64,000 nt of DNA from Patella vulgata. Taxonomy: Eukaryota > Mollusca > Gastropoda > Patellidae. The stretch's first letter is position 1. The number at the start of each line of letters is the position of its first letter. The DNA lies in NCBI RefSeq assembly GCF_932274485.2, contig NC_065886.2, positions 42,023,501 through 42,087,500 on the forward strand, in the 5' to 3' direction. The notes under the pieces are model-generated. The model searched no databases. It was not told where the DNA came from and saw only the letters and a program-made list of their open reading frames with translations. The position numbers and the translations under genes are program-made. Of the stretch, positions 48,731 to 60,982 are shown in pieces.

Positions 48731-48935
48731 AAATGAAATAAAATGGCGTTTAAAAGTCCTACTTTTCGACACCAACCAAGTTAATGAAATTTTGTACGAA
48801 CACCAGCATTTCTTACCACTGTTCATGGAATTCAAACTGTCAGGTTTTTTTTAGATGCAATTCAGTGTGTCAACAACATCTCAATTTTTCATACCTTGTG
48901 AACAACTAGACCCTTGTCCTTGCTAGCACTGACAC
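48731..48935 (-). mobile_element. SINE family A, diverged copy
   Basis: AATGAAATAAAATGGCGTTTAAAAGTCCTACTTTTCGAC at the left, then GGAATTCAAACTGTCAGG, TTTTTCATACCTTGTGAACAACTAGAC and CCTTGTCCTTGCTAGC. No head. Confidence 0.75.
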
Positions 48936-51900
48936 ATGGAATTTAAGCAGAAAATACCAGGGAACTTACTCAGCAAACTCACTGTTTAGTGATCTAGCTC
49001 CATACTCACTGTTGACTTGGAATAGAAACCAAGGACGTCCATGCTACATTTAAAGCGAGAAGTGAAGTTTGCAAGAGAAATCACTCACTTAATTTTCAAC
49101 AAATTTTAACTGTTTACTACAAAGTTGAACAATTTGAACCCAAGACGCTATAGGCAACGGACAGACAGACAGACAGATCTATTTTAAAAAATGCACCATT
49201 TTTGAAGGCAGGAAACAAGCGAGAAAAAACTTATTGTTCTCAACACTGTTCCACTAATCTGGAACCAATGGTATTTAAACATCCACTACATCTAAAAACT
49301 CAGATATTTGAGAAGAGAAGCGTTTATACCCAAAGGACAAAGCTAGACTTTCTTTAAATGAAGTCACACGTAGTACTGGGGCATCAGAGATCACCAACAC
49401 CTTCACCAGGGTCTGGAAGTCGTGGAAGGACAACACAAGGGTCAGTCTAATAGAAGACTAATCTAATTAATGGATTAATTAATGAGAAAGCTCCGTGTAC
49501 AAAATACATTCTGATCAATATATTTCAGATCTAGTTTTATTAATTTTCTCAGGGTTTCTATTTACAAAATATTGTCAACATTAATCAGCAAAAATAACTG
49601 TGTGGGTATATTGTCAACAAAACAAAATAAACCCACAAAAATATTAACTCCTTAAGGATTCTAAAGATATATTGGTCATTTTATAAATATTTTTATATAC
49701 TAATGGATACTTAATCATATTTTTTTTCTTTCAACCCCTTCATTGAGGTGGGGTCAAAGTCAAACCCTAATATAACCACAAATATTCTAGTTGTAGAAGT
49801 ATAGAGGTTTGTTTAATGAAGTGTTGAGACATTAAACAAATTATCCCTTTGTTAATCCCACAATTAAGTGTAATTTTATTATAATCTGTTGTTAATTTCA
49901 TCATTTAGTCAACTTCCTAAATGATAACTCATCTTTTTTTGTATTCGGGCAATTATTTCCCTATCCCATGACTAGCAATAGCATCCATGACATGACATTA
50001 GGCTGGATCTATGCCTCATACTACGCTATAATTGAGATGTTTAATAATGACACCAAAGAAGGATTTTTATAGAAATCCAGATAAAAAAACTGCCCTCTTT
50101 GACATTACCCCCATCAATAGAAGTCAAATTAAGTATATCGCAAAAGAATAAAAACTTGAGGTGTCTTAGTATTTTTTTATTTTGTTCGTCATCTTTCCGC
50201 TAGAGTAGCGTTGTTTAAAATCATCACATATATCCATTAGCACACAGTCAATACCATAATACACTCTAATATAAATAGAAGGGATAAGCTCGACTTGAAA
50301 GGGAATAAAGGCAGTGCATCCTGGTACGGATACATACCCAGATCAATTCCCTACTTTTATGTCTCCGCTAACAGTTCAATGCACAGAAGAACAATAAAGA
50401 TGCGTGATTTATTTCATCAATATTCTTTCGTCCGTTGAAAAAGTTCTTCCAACCAGACATGATACATGATTATAACACATTATTTAAAATTGTACTCTGG
50501 TTAAAATCTTAACTTATGTGGATAAAAGGTCAACCACAGATAACCTGTATTTGGTGAAGAAATCATGTTTTGACACTAATCTTCTGTTGTAAAATCAATC
50601 CTTTAGGTCTCTGTTAATCTGTACACAAAATACAAGTACATTCCAGTCATTCTGAGAATTATAATCCTAAATTCTTCATGTTTTTAATTATTCTTAAAAA
50701 TATTAAGACTTTTTTTCAAATATTTTATGAGGGGTCCAATCACAAGAATTCCCTTTTTAATTTCAGAAATACAAAATTTTGTCTGCGGCTCAAATAGATT
50801 TCATTCTTAACTTTACTAAATTCCACATAAAATGATATGGCTGTAGTTGTTTATTCACTGGATTATAGGGATTCTGGAATCTTTATTTTTATAGATTACA
50901 TATGAATTAGTATTAGTATCTATTAAATTTTCAAATGAACAAGTAGGTAATAAATCATAATTCATAATTTTGGGTGGTCAGTTCTAGCAATTTCTATAAA
51001 AATACAACGTCCATACTACAAATCATCTTTATCTTCAGCTTTCATAATAATCTTATCCATATCCAGACTAGTGTTAAGCTCATAAACCTATCACAAAATA
51101 ATCAAAAATGGTTCTGGACAATAAGAAAGGTTAAATGATCCGACCTCATGGTCAATGCTTAAGGTGATAATTTGGCAATTTGTGTGGCTATTCTGAGTAA
51201 GCAGGTCTACTTTCATCTCTTTTATAAACATTTTGACGAAGATCAACTCTTCCCCTTATAATAAGAAAAGACCCACCTTAAAGACAAAATTATGGATGAC
51301 TCTTTGAAGGATGTCCAGTACAATGGAGATTCGTCCATTAAGACCCTTCATTTATTACTGTGATTCACGGTTATCATTCATATTATTTTTCTGCGCCTTA
51401 AAAAGCCTTTACAGATCTAATCACAACAGAAACAATATTCTTTAATTGTGTATAGAGAGGGCCGAGTACAATCTTCAGATACCATTCAGTTAGACACTTT
51501 AGAGTATTAGGGTGCCTTTGTACCTCCCACTTTATGTTCAGGGGTCAGTGACATTCTAAAGGTGCATGAATAGGGAAATGGACGTTCAAGGAAGAATGGT
51601 CTAAAAGCATTCACAAAACTACTTTTGTCGGGATTTCCAATATCAAAATACGTTGGTTTCCATTTTAGAGTTGAATATGAACAAAATGTTTTTTTTGTGG
51701 TCTATATTTAGGACTGTACTTAAGAGGGAAGGCATTAACTCTTTAGAATTCAGAAGAGCAATTAATTTGTGGTCCTTTCTGTCCAAATCAGATACAATTT
51801 GAATGTGTTTTAGAACGTGCGATCTGTATAGTGGAAACCCACCCGATATACAATATGTTCTATTATTTGTATAAGTACACAAGTACACTTCGACACTTCT

Positions 51901-52249
51901 TCATATAATAAATAGTATCCTTGAATATCTTTTGTATAATAGTGACCTGGTCATTACAAACTGACAGAAAAAAATGTTTAAATAAACCAATATGAATAAC
52001 TAGTCAATGGTAGATGGTCAAGAGCATTTTGCTCTCTCTCCTATTCAATTAAAAATACTATAAACACGCGTGTAAGTTGTCAGATCTGTAGTATTTGCTT
52101 AGAAGAACTAAGAATGTGACTATGACATTCTTTCTTACTATATTATTTTGTTATAAGTATATTTTATTTAAGCATACACTTAGACAAAAACAATGAGGTT
52201 TAAATATATAATGACCAATGTTTATGTAATTAACATATTACATAATGTC
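48936..52249. other. Largely unique sequence
   Basis: No supported gene. 49161-49177 is a short (ACAG)n microsatellite. 49310-49470 is less AT-rich and is discussed among the findings. Confidence 0.4.
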
Positions 52250-52472
52250 GCTTGATATTCTCCCGAGTCAAGTGTCGTGGTTCCGATCCCACACTTGTGT
52301 ATGTGAAAAGGAGTAATGTCGCCTGGCCAACCTTGTGGGTTTTCTTTGGACCCTTCAGTTTCCTCCCTCTGCTAAAGATCCCTATGTGCAAGCAAATTAT
52401 TGCACCATGTGTTAATCCCAAAATGACCTTTTTTGGGTTGACTGGATGTTAAACTTCATTTCTCTCACTCTT
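52250..52472 (+). mobile_element. SINE family B, 5'-truncated copy
   Basis: Begins near the B box (GTGGTTCCGATCCC at about 52278), then AACCTTGTGGGTTTTCTTTGGACCCTTCAGTTTCCTCCC, and ends GGATGTTAAACTTCATTTCTCTCACTC. The A-box half of the head is missing or unrecognisable. Confidence 0.85.
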
Positions 52473-52686
52473 AGTAAATGATACTGCAGAATGTGGTGTA
52501 ATCCAAAATATAAGATTTTTCCTTTCTTTTGCTATATATTATTATATTGTGTCATTTTTTCAAACCTAGAAATTTATGAGAATTGTCGGATTCCCTTCCC
52601 GAAACATCGGAAGCTTAATTTATAACTTGTCCAAATATGTATCAGGGACATATTTTTCGGACTCTCCTCTGGTTTTCAACCATCAC

Positions 52687-52747
52687 CCGTCTTCGTTAGC
52701 CCAGTCCAAGCAGAACAGTATGACGTAAAACCCCATTTCATTTCATT
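52687..52747 (+). mobile_element. SINE family A, 3' fragment
   Basis: CCCGTCTTCGTTAGCCCAGTCCAAGCAGAACAGTATGACGTAAAACCCCATTTCATTTCATTTT. Confidence 0.85.
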
Positions 52748-52852
52748 TTTTGTCAACCATCACCAAAGTCATAAAATGTCAAGAAAAAATGCCAGATAAG
52801 CAGCCGTTATTTTGTAATTCAATTTATACTCCCAAGGGACATCACAGAATGG

Positions 52853-52940
52853 AATTGAAATGTGCTTTAACGTCCATCGTCCATCGTTTCTGCACCAAGC
52901 GGGGTTAATGAAGACGGACGACATCACATAGAAAGTGTTA
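52853..52940 (-). mobile_element. SINE family A, 3' fragment
   Basis: GAATTGAAATGTGCTTTAACGTCC, a small duplication of CGTCCATCGTCCATCG, then CACCAAGCGGGGTTAATGAAGACGG. It is 166 bp from the opposite-strand fragment at 52687. Confidence 0.7.
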
Positions 52941-54935
52941 ATAATCATTACAAAAAGAACAGAGCAAATAAACTTTAATCAAGTCACAAGAACTTTGTGA
53001 ATTAATAGTTTTGCACATATTAGAATAAGTAGGATTAGTCAGCTGAATATGAAATACGTGTTGACATTTTAAATGTCATGTATACCTATTTCCATCTCTA
53101 GCAAATTATGTATTACCTTTTCTTACAACTCACAGTGGTGTCACTCCGATTTAGTAAATATACATTACTGTATGCATAGAACATAAAAAAAACCAAATAA
53201 TTATCATAGACTCTTACATACAGATTTAAATTCCTTAAGTGACACTTGACAACTAAATAAAGGATATCACCATCCTACATATATTATGTTTCAACACCTT
53301 GTCAAGAACAAGATGTAACAAAGAAAAAGTAGAATTAAAATAATTACTTAGCCCTTTGTCAACTAAATTTAAATGTGATGAAAATGATTTAAAAGTTGAT
53401 ATCTGAAAAGGCAATTCTGTCTGTTACTAATATCTTTGTTTGATCATCAACCATCTACAATGTACATAGAATATATCTATATTAATATTTTCATGACTTT
53501 CTCTACATTTCTCTGGTGATTAAGAAAACTATTATTATGTAAATTTGAAATGAGTAAATATAGAATTTGTTAAAATAAATATAATTTTATCTGTACAAAA
53601 AAACCCCTGCATTTTGCATTTTATGTGATGCAACCAGTAATTATATTTCTGGACTAGTACCTATATAAAGTTTTGGAAAGTTAATAGACATCTGGGTGTT
53701 CATAAAAAAAACCAGTACACATTACAGTTGAAGGCTTATTGACCCTATTTCCTGAAGTTATGACCTCTGTTAACACCACCTAAAAATGCCAGCCATTCAA
53801 AATTTTGAAACAGCACCCCTGGTGTGGTCATATACCAACTACTCAAATCCTTTTTTATGAAAATTTCATAACCCCACCTCCCTTAGCTTTAAACTTTTAG
53901 AAATGTCAACTTGTAAACTGTGGCACCTTTAAACACTCTGGTTTGTAGCTTTAATATAGTTGTGTAAGTCTGTTTAATTCTATCAGATAATAATACTGTG
54001 CAAACAAAGACACAAATTGTACGAAGATGTCACTAAAAGACACTTAGAATAAAACATTGATTTCTTTTGGAACTGGCGTCAAAAGTTTCATGAAGCAAAT
54101 CTGTGAAAAAGTCATTTAAAATAATACCTGTGTTTCCTGTGAAAGACCTGATCCGTTTACTTAATACTGATATTAGCCGAAGAATCAGGCGCTTTTCAGC
54201 TCTTTGTTCCAGGCGGGTCAATATAACTATAATACTCTATCTATGTACATCTACATAGATTACTAGGTACAAGCAACAATGGTCGATGGATGCTTCATGG
54301 AAGAGAAAACGAAAATGTGTTTTTGTTTTTACTGATATAGTTACCGCTTACGAATCCTTTATAGTCAAATAAACGTCAATATCCCCCACAAACAACTGTG
54401 TCCAACTATTTGAAAAGAAAGGAAGTGCAAAAGCGGTTAGAAATTTTAAATAGTTGAATAAAAAAAATGGATATTGATGTCTGTGCGTCATTTGGTAAAG
54501 AATTTGTAGTTTTGTACTCAGACAATGACTGAGGTTATATGGAAGAAAATATATTCAACTGGTGAAATCCAAATGCAAATTTTTGTTCCAATTAGTTGCA
54601 AGTTATGATAAAGTGTCATGCATCGGACATGGACCCAAGGTAACCATTCCTTTTTATAAAGCATCTTTTACCATTTTATTGAAAAGGAAAAACTATCACT
54701 GGAAAGGACGACGAACCAGAAGCTGAAAACTTTGAGAGACTAGTACCAGTAAGGGGATAATAACAAGATTCAGCAATGGGACTACAATTTGTAAGATACA
54801 AGAAAAGAAATAACAATTTAACAACATGAGTTGTAGAGAATATTAGCAATACCCCAGTAAATACTACCATGGGTATTAACATATTTAACCAGAAATAATT
54901 CTATCTCTATCCAAATTCAGTTATACCTTCTAAAT
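52941..54935. other. AT-rich unique sequence
   Basis: No gene or repeat recognised. Confidence 0.4.
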
Positions 54936-54948
54936 TTATTGTTCCAGA

Positions 54949-55232
54949 GAGAGAGAAAGAGAGAGAGAGAAATGGGGTTTACAACCACTTGATACAAACT
55001 AGGTCATTTCGGGACTAACATATGGTTCAATTTAGTTTCAATAATCCGCTTGCGTGTAGGGGTCTTTAGCAGTGGGAGGAAACCGTAACACCCGGAGAAA
55101 ACCCACAAGGTTGGACAGGCGACCCTACTTCTTGTCACGTACAACTGGGGAATCGAAACCACGGCAGATAACTCAATGATAGACCTCATGATACAGCGTG
55201 CACATGCTAACCATGCAGCCATCCAACCCCCC
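54949..55232 (-). mobile_element. SINE family B, full-length copy
   Basis: A 284-bp element flanked by TTATTGTTCCAGA (54936-54948) and TTATTGTTCTAGA (55233-55245), 12 of 13 identical. On the minus strand it has a 5' G run, a head with the A box region at 55211-55221 and B box GGTTTCGATTCCCC (55147-55160), a body, and the end GTTGTAAACCCCATTTC running into a (TC)n tail. The promoter boxes look serviceable. Confidence 0.93.
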
Positions 55233-55456
55233 TTATTGTTCTAGATATTCAGTACATACAACCTAAGGTTGAGTGCATTCAATGATTATATGGAGTCTAT
55301 TGACCTAATTCCTAAACAATTATTAAAACTGGTATGTTGTGAAGAAGACATCATTATAACATCTTATCTTAAAACTCATTTTATCAGGTATGAAACAACT
55401 ATAATTGCAGCAATTAACAAACAAAAATGTGTGATAATACAAATCAATGTATTATT

Positions 55457-55473
55457 ACACACACACACACACA
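55457..55473. repeat. (AC)n microsatellite
   Basis: Eight and a half AC units. Confidence 0.9.
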
Positions 55474-57469
55474 AAGAAATTAAAGTGATGTGAAATGCAG
55501 CAGAAATGAAAATTAAACAACTTTCCATTTAGGATCCCAATCATCTAAACAGCGGTACTGTTGTCAAAAGTAAAAAGAAAAGTCAAATTCAATTATAAAT
55601 GTCAAAACTTTGTGTTTTATTAGTGAAAGCTTTGGGTTTTATCTTTAACACAATTTGAACACATTTGAAAATGGCATTTCTTACATGGTTTTTTGACCAT
55701 ATTTCTGTTCTCTAATAAAGCTAGCGACAGGACAATCGACAGACTCCAAGCGACATTTAATAGCAACAAATGATTTTGAAACTATGAATAACTTTAAGTA
55801 GGTATTTTGAAATCAACCCAATATGGTTTACCTTTTACTGAAGACCTTTTTATTGAAAAATTTAACAAAGCATGTGTCGAAAATTAAGTTTGTTGGTAAC
55901 AAAATTCCTCCATCTATCGGTGTGAATATATGGTGCTGTTTACCATATTCAAGTAACCATGGTTAGATTGGATGTAAATATTCAACCAAGAACTGTTTGT
56001 AATAGTTAAATTATGGATTAATATGCAAATGTAAATATGTCTTCACACTAATGGACGCCTATCAATGGATAGATAAATATTACTACTAACTTCAGTGATT
56101 TAAAATCACATTTCCTAATATTATATTGTTTTTATTTTGTTAATGTGTAGGCGTCTGCTATTCAAATCTGAGTTTCCGATAACATATAACAATTGATCAA
56201 AACTATATATCAAAGATATTTTTTGCTACAGAATATGATTTAAGCAGGCATGCAAAGCTGGTAGTAATAGAGCAATTGCAGATGAAAAACATAATAATAT
56301 GCTCTATTTTAAACTGCTCATTAAACCTCCTGAAAATCGAAGGCCCCATACTGCCCCACTTCCTCTCATCCTATCCCCCATCTGTCCTGGCCTGGAATTA
56401 AGATGGTCAAATTAAGGTCTTCTAGCAGTAGTAAACCATGTTTAATATGAGGAGTTCTCTTTTGTTGTATTTTTTGCACAGATCTGACATCAGAATTTCA
56501 AAGTAAACATTTTTAATGTTGTTTTCTTTCTTTCCCCTCTGTGTGAGGAGATATTTTCAACAACCCAATTGTTTATTATTCGTTTAAAATATCTGATTTG
56601 ATGTTGTACTTTTTATTTATTTACATATATTTCTTTTGTACTTATTATCATTGTAAAATTTAAATAGTTATATTTCTTGAAAAAATCTCAGAGGGAGGGT
56701 TGTTTGCACAGTACTAGAAAAAACAAGATACCCCCCAAACCCTGGTACCTACTCAAACCACACCACGAATAGTTTATTCTGACTCTTATTCTATTATAAT
56801 TCAATATTAATAAAGAATGACTAACTCTCTTGTGAACATTCTACAATTGCAAATTTGGGTGTTATTTTCTAGTACTGACAATTATCTGTCCATGTATTGG
56901 AACAATATAATATAATATAAGTAGAAATAATAACTGCAAATCAGTGTAATCTAAAATATAGACCATATTAATAAAAGCAACAAATAATTCACTGAACTAG
57001 AAATTCTTTATTGCCTTTAGTTTACAAAACTCTATAGAAAATCCAGAATGGGTAGGGTTTTATTGCTCTAAAGATTATGGTTAATAATGAGCTTTCTTTT
57101 ATCCATGAAAATAAAATTTCATGCCAATGTCTTTTGAACTAGTTACCCTTTAAGGCTCCGTATGTCTACTTTTATTTTCAGTCACTCCTCAGATTTATGA
57201 GATTATTTTTAATCTTTGAACAAATCTATAACTGAGTAAATAAAAAAACAACAGGGGTATATTTAACTAAACAACCCCAAAACATCTACAAGTAGATTAA
57301 AAGATTTAACACTAAATAATCAAATCTTAATGGGAAAATTTAGTATTTTAAGAAACAAATTGCATCAAGTCTTAGCAAAATCAGTGCTATCCAGTACTTA
57401 CATTATAACCCTTGAAGAATTTGGTCAATTTAGTTTGTTTAGTCATATAAACATCTAGCCAATGAATGG
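55474..57469. other. AT-rich unique sequence
   Basis: No gene or repeat recognised. Confidence 0.4.
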
Positions 57470-57712
57470 AGGACTGGGATGGCCTAGAGGTCTAGAGTGT
57501 TGCACTTCAAGCTCTAGCTGGCTGGTCACCTCTGACTTGCGGTCGTGGTTTCGACTCCTGGTATGAGTGTATGTGGCTTGAAGATAGGATTGCCATCTCA
57601 ACCTTGTGGGTTTACTCCGGGTACTCCAGTTTCCTCTCTTATCAAAGATAATAAATATAAGACAACTTGTCTGCAATATCACCCTCGGTGAAAGCGGGCG
57701 TTAAACACTAAC
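57470..57712 (+). mobile_element. SINE family C, full-length copy
   Basis: The tRNA-like head has A box region TGGCCTAGAGGTCTAG (57479) and B box GTGGTTTCGACTCC (57545). The body block CAACCTTGTGGGTTTACTCCGGGTACTCCAGTTTCCTC matches family B. The 3' end CACCCTCGGTGAAAGCGGGCGTTAAACAC differs from B but keeps GCGTTAAAC. No clear target-site duplication. The overlapping 75-codon minus frame is SINE-derived. Confidence 0.85.
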
Positions 57713-57838
57713 AGAATAAGAAGAAATGCCCTCTTTGCAGTTAGGTTAACATTTATCATAGTGAATTGTTTCATCAAAACCTTTTGAAATAATAGCTGTC
57801 TATATGCATAAACAACATACCCATATATAAGCCTTCAG

Positions 57839-59022
57839 CAGGCATCGATATTTCCGCGCACATGCGCACGGCATGCGCAGGCACAATCATTTCAAAAAAA
57901 TTTTTGCAGGCACATTTTTAAAGATGTAGCCACGCCGGGCGCACCGCCCGGCACAAAGAAAAAATCGAAGAAAGCCGCCCAGTCGTATTTAAACCCCTTC
58001 GTCCTTCTCTGTACACAAACTCGGCGCTCGAAATTTACCACGGCAAAAACGGCAAAGCCATGGTAAAAGCCGACGTACGTACGTAAACCATGTCTGTCAC
58101 GGCATAATTTATTTTTGTGTGCCGTAGTAGACCCTATCATCCCAAATTAGTTTAAAGAAAGATGTATTGGTATTTTGTTTATTTAGACTTAGAAGATGTG
58201 TAGGCCTAGGTCTATTCATTTTACAATTATTCTACGGTCTTTATATTTGTTTATTTGCCGTAAATAGGTCACCCAGACCAATTTACGGCACTCCAATGTT
58301 AAAGGTTTGAATGTCGTAATTGTCCAACACGTGCCTGCAAATTTTCAAGACGTTTCTTATTTTATTTCTTACTCGTGTTGACCGTGGATTTGCTACGGCC
58401 CGAGAGTAGGACTAGGAGGACGATGAGAGCTTTCTCAGTTTCTGTCTGACCCGATTCTCATTCCACCGTAATAATAATAATATTCGTGAGACACGTACAA
58501 CAACTTTACAAACAAGTCAAATAATACAACGTGTTTTAATTATCGATATCTACCTGTTGTCATAGTTCGTTGTACTCAAATAAAAGTAATAAAGTAATAT
58601 TTGAAAAAAAAAAAAACAACAAAACAACAAATACCGAAAGGTCCTCAACTTATCTATCCAGAGAAACAGAGTGGGGCGGGACAATTTTATGCTCGGTCGG
58701 GTGGTGTCAAAAAGTTTTTAGATCCCTGTATCATTGATGAAAATTAAGTGAATTTGGTAAAATGTGAATATATAAATTGAAATTTGATTTGCACTGAACC
58801 AAATACAAAAGGCAGCAGATGCTCTGAAAATACACAAAGAAGGGTATAATTTTCATAAAAGACCACGCCCCCCCTCTCCAAAATTTTTTGGACTTGCTCC
58901 GCTCGCCACATATATTTTTACACCACTCACCAAATCATGGCTACATCCCTGTGTTTCAGTATGACCCTGCAGGCACATTTTCAAGTGTGTGGGCAGGCAC
59001 ACTCAACTTTTATAGAGCCCTG
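57839..59022. mobile_element. GC-rich composite hAT-like element
   Basis: Bounded by perfect 8-bp direct repeats GCCTTCAG (57831-57838 and 59023-59030). Ends are CAGGCATCGATA and, read inward from the right, CAGGGCTCTATA. The motif GCAGGCACA recurs near both ends (57877, 57906, 58969, 58994). Inside, GATGTAGCCA (57923) faces TGGCTACATC (58938), suggesting a second element nested in the first. GCCGGGCGCACCGCCCGGC (57935) is a perfect hairpin. It is far richer in G/C than its surroundings. I see no transposase. An 82-codon minus frame at 57892-58140 has no recognised domain. Confidence 0.75.
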
Positions 59023-60691
59023 GCCTTCAGATGTGACAAATCAGATAATTAACCATCAAGACGCTACAAAATAGTTTTAAGGTTAACAGTATCAGTGATT
59101 TTATAATATGTACAAATTTTTCTATTCAAAAATTGGCCAAATTACCCCTAGGAGTTCAAGGAAGTGGATGAATAGGTGGCCTGTGTTTAAAGGATTAAAA
59201 GATGATATTACTCAATGAATTAAATGAAGATAGAAATCTAACAATAAATAGTGACAGGTATCATACATAAGGCAGGGTATGGATAGTCTTTCTAGAACAC
59301 TTGATGCAACTTCTTATCTCACAGAACTGACAAATTTTATTGTACTAAATTATGTGAAACTGTTCACACTTGTCAGAGATGACACCTGCTGGGCTTTCAA
59401 ATTAAATATGTTTAGTCATTAAGATGGTCCAAAAATCCAAAGTCCATCTCTGTCCACATTTTAAATTTTTTTTATGCAAGTAGAAGAACCCTTATTAATT
59501 ACAATTCTATGAAAAGTATGTGGAAATGCTGCTATCCAGGCCAAATTCTCCCCATTGCATTGCATACATAACCACTGAAATGAAAAATATTAATTTCAAA
59601 ATGATCAAAGTACTGAGTTAACGAGCCGTTAAACCTCATTTACAAAGATATGGGTGTTTACTGTAAAGCAAAAAAAACCAAAAAACAAATTTTCCCATGT
59701 AATAATACAGAATAAGATAATTTAAATTTTGCGTATTATAAAATACACGGATGACTGATATAACGAAGAAATATCGTATTTAAATAGGTGAAGTAGAAGT
59801 TTCCTTGTATCAACATCCCAAATACAAGGTTTTACAAATCTCTATTCATATCAGCCCTTCTGTCTTATTTACCTTTAATAAAGGCTTAACACATGACTTT
59901 CTTTTCACAGCGTCAAACCCATAGGAAAAATACTACTTGTGCTTCACGTTCTAAAAATCAGCTGTGTTTTTCTTTTTATGTATGTAAGTTAACTCACAAT
60001 AAATTACATATTACATTCAAAAGATAAGTATATACCTGGAATGTGATTTTGTCTCCTACGTAATTTTCCCACACATGATGTTATGATAATTCATCATCAT
60101 TGGAAATTATTTAATGCAGGGGTGTGGGAATGCTCGGAAATTTGGAGAAAAAATTATTGTTATTATTTCTTGCTTCGGGAGATAAAATTAATACGGGTAC
60201 TTATGATGGGCCTGCAGATGTAAAATATCTTGTTGTAAGATATAAAACAGATTTTAAATAAACTCCTCTAGTCTCAAATTTAAAATTAAAAAATATTGGG
60301 AATATCGAAAATGATTTTAAGACAAAGTTTTGATCAAATGGTGCCATCATGGGTAAAAATCATAAAAGCAAAAGTCAGACTGAAAAGATGTGATCTGTCA
60401 CGGAATCTGTCATGGTTTTTCTATCCATCAAAACACCAGACAGACATTGTCACATCATTGACAGTCATAAAGGTTTTATCTCTTACAACAGAGAATCATC
60501 TTGAAATGAATTAAAAGTCTGGTTCATTTTATATAAATCAGGCCATACAAATTTAATTTTTAGTTCAATAAATAATCAACTCAATTCTTGTTTGCAATTT
60601 TTTGTTAAAATAAATTTAAAAACTTAAATATTTGGAACTAAAAGCTATTGAGAAGAGCATTTATGTTCTTAAAGTAGTTTTCTTCAAGAAG
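59023..60691. other. AT-rich sequence with one SINE trace
   Basis: 59520-59635 contains TGCTGCTATCCAGGCCAAATTCTCCCCATTGCATTGCATAC and GAGCCGTTAAACCTCATTT, a decayed plus-strand family A piece. Nothing else recognised. Confidence 0.4.
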
Positions 60692-60982
60692 AGGGGGTGG
60701 GGTGGGTGGTGGGCGTGGGTGGTGGTTGTCCAAATGATTTAACATGTGAACATTAAATCATAAGGTCTGTCACTGAGTCAGGTGGAGTGGTTTCTATTAC
60801 CAGCTTGTACGTGACAAAGCGTAGGGTCGGCCTATCCAACGTTGTGGGTTTTCTTTGGGTCCTCCTATTTCCTCCCACAGCTAAAGACTCCTATGAGTAA
60901 GTGAATTATTGATCCGAATGTTAGTCTGAAAATGACATATTTTGTCACGAGTGGACATTAAACCCCATTTCTCTCTCTCTCT
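60692..60982 (+). mobile_element. SINE family B, full-length with long G-rich 5' end
   Basis: A G/T-rich tract (60692-60730) leads into a diverged head (GGTTGTCCAAATGATTTAACATGTG) with AAGGTCTGTCACTGAGTCA and a weak B box GGTTTCTATTACC. GTGGGTTTTCTTTGGGTCCTCC, GTTAGTCTGAAAATGACATATTTTGTC and GTGGACATTAAACCCCATTTCTCTCTCTCTC follow. The head is probably no longer a promoter. Confidence 0.85.

Noticed and set aside
57470-57560. Possible tRNA gene
   Set aside because: A and B boxes are present, but no complete cloverleaf can be drawn, and the sequence continues into the SINE C body. The same applies to the heads at 13083, 37562, 38591, 39777 and 54949.
57892-58140. 82-codon minus-strand frame in the GC-rich element
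   Set aside because: No transposase or other domain features; GC-rich DNA has fewer stops by composition.
60117-60240. hAT-like end CAGGGGTGTGGGAATGC
   Set aside because: No partner inverted end or flanking duplication could be found nearby.
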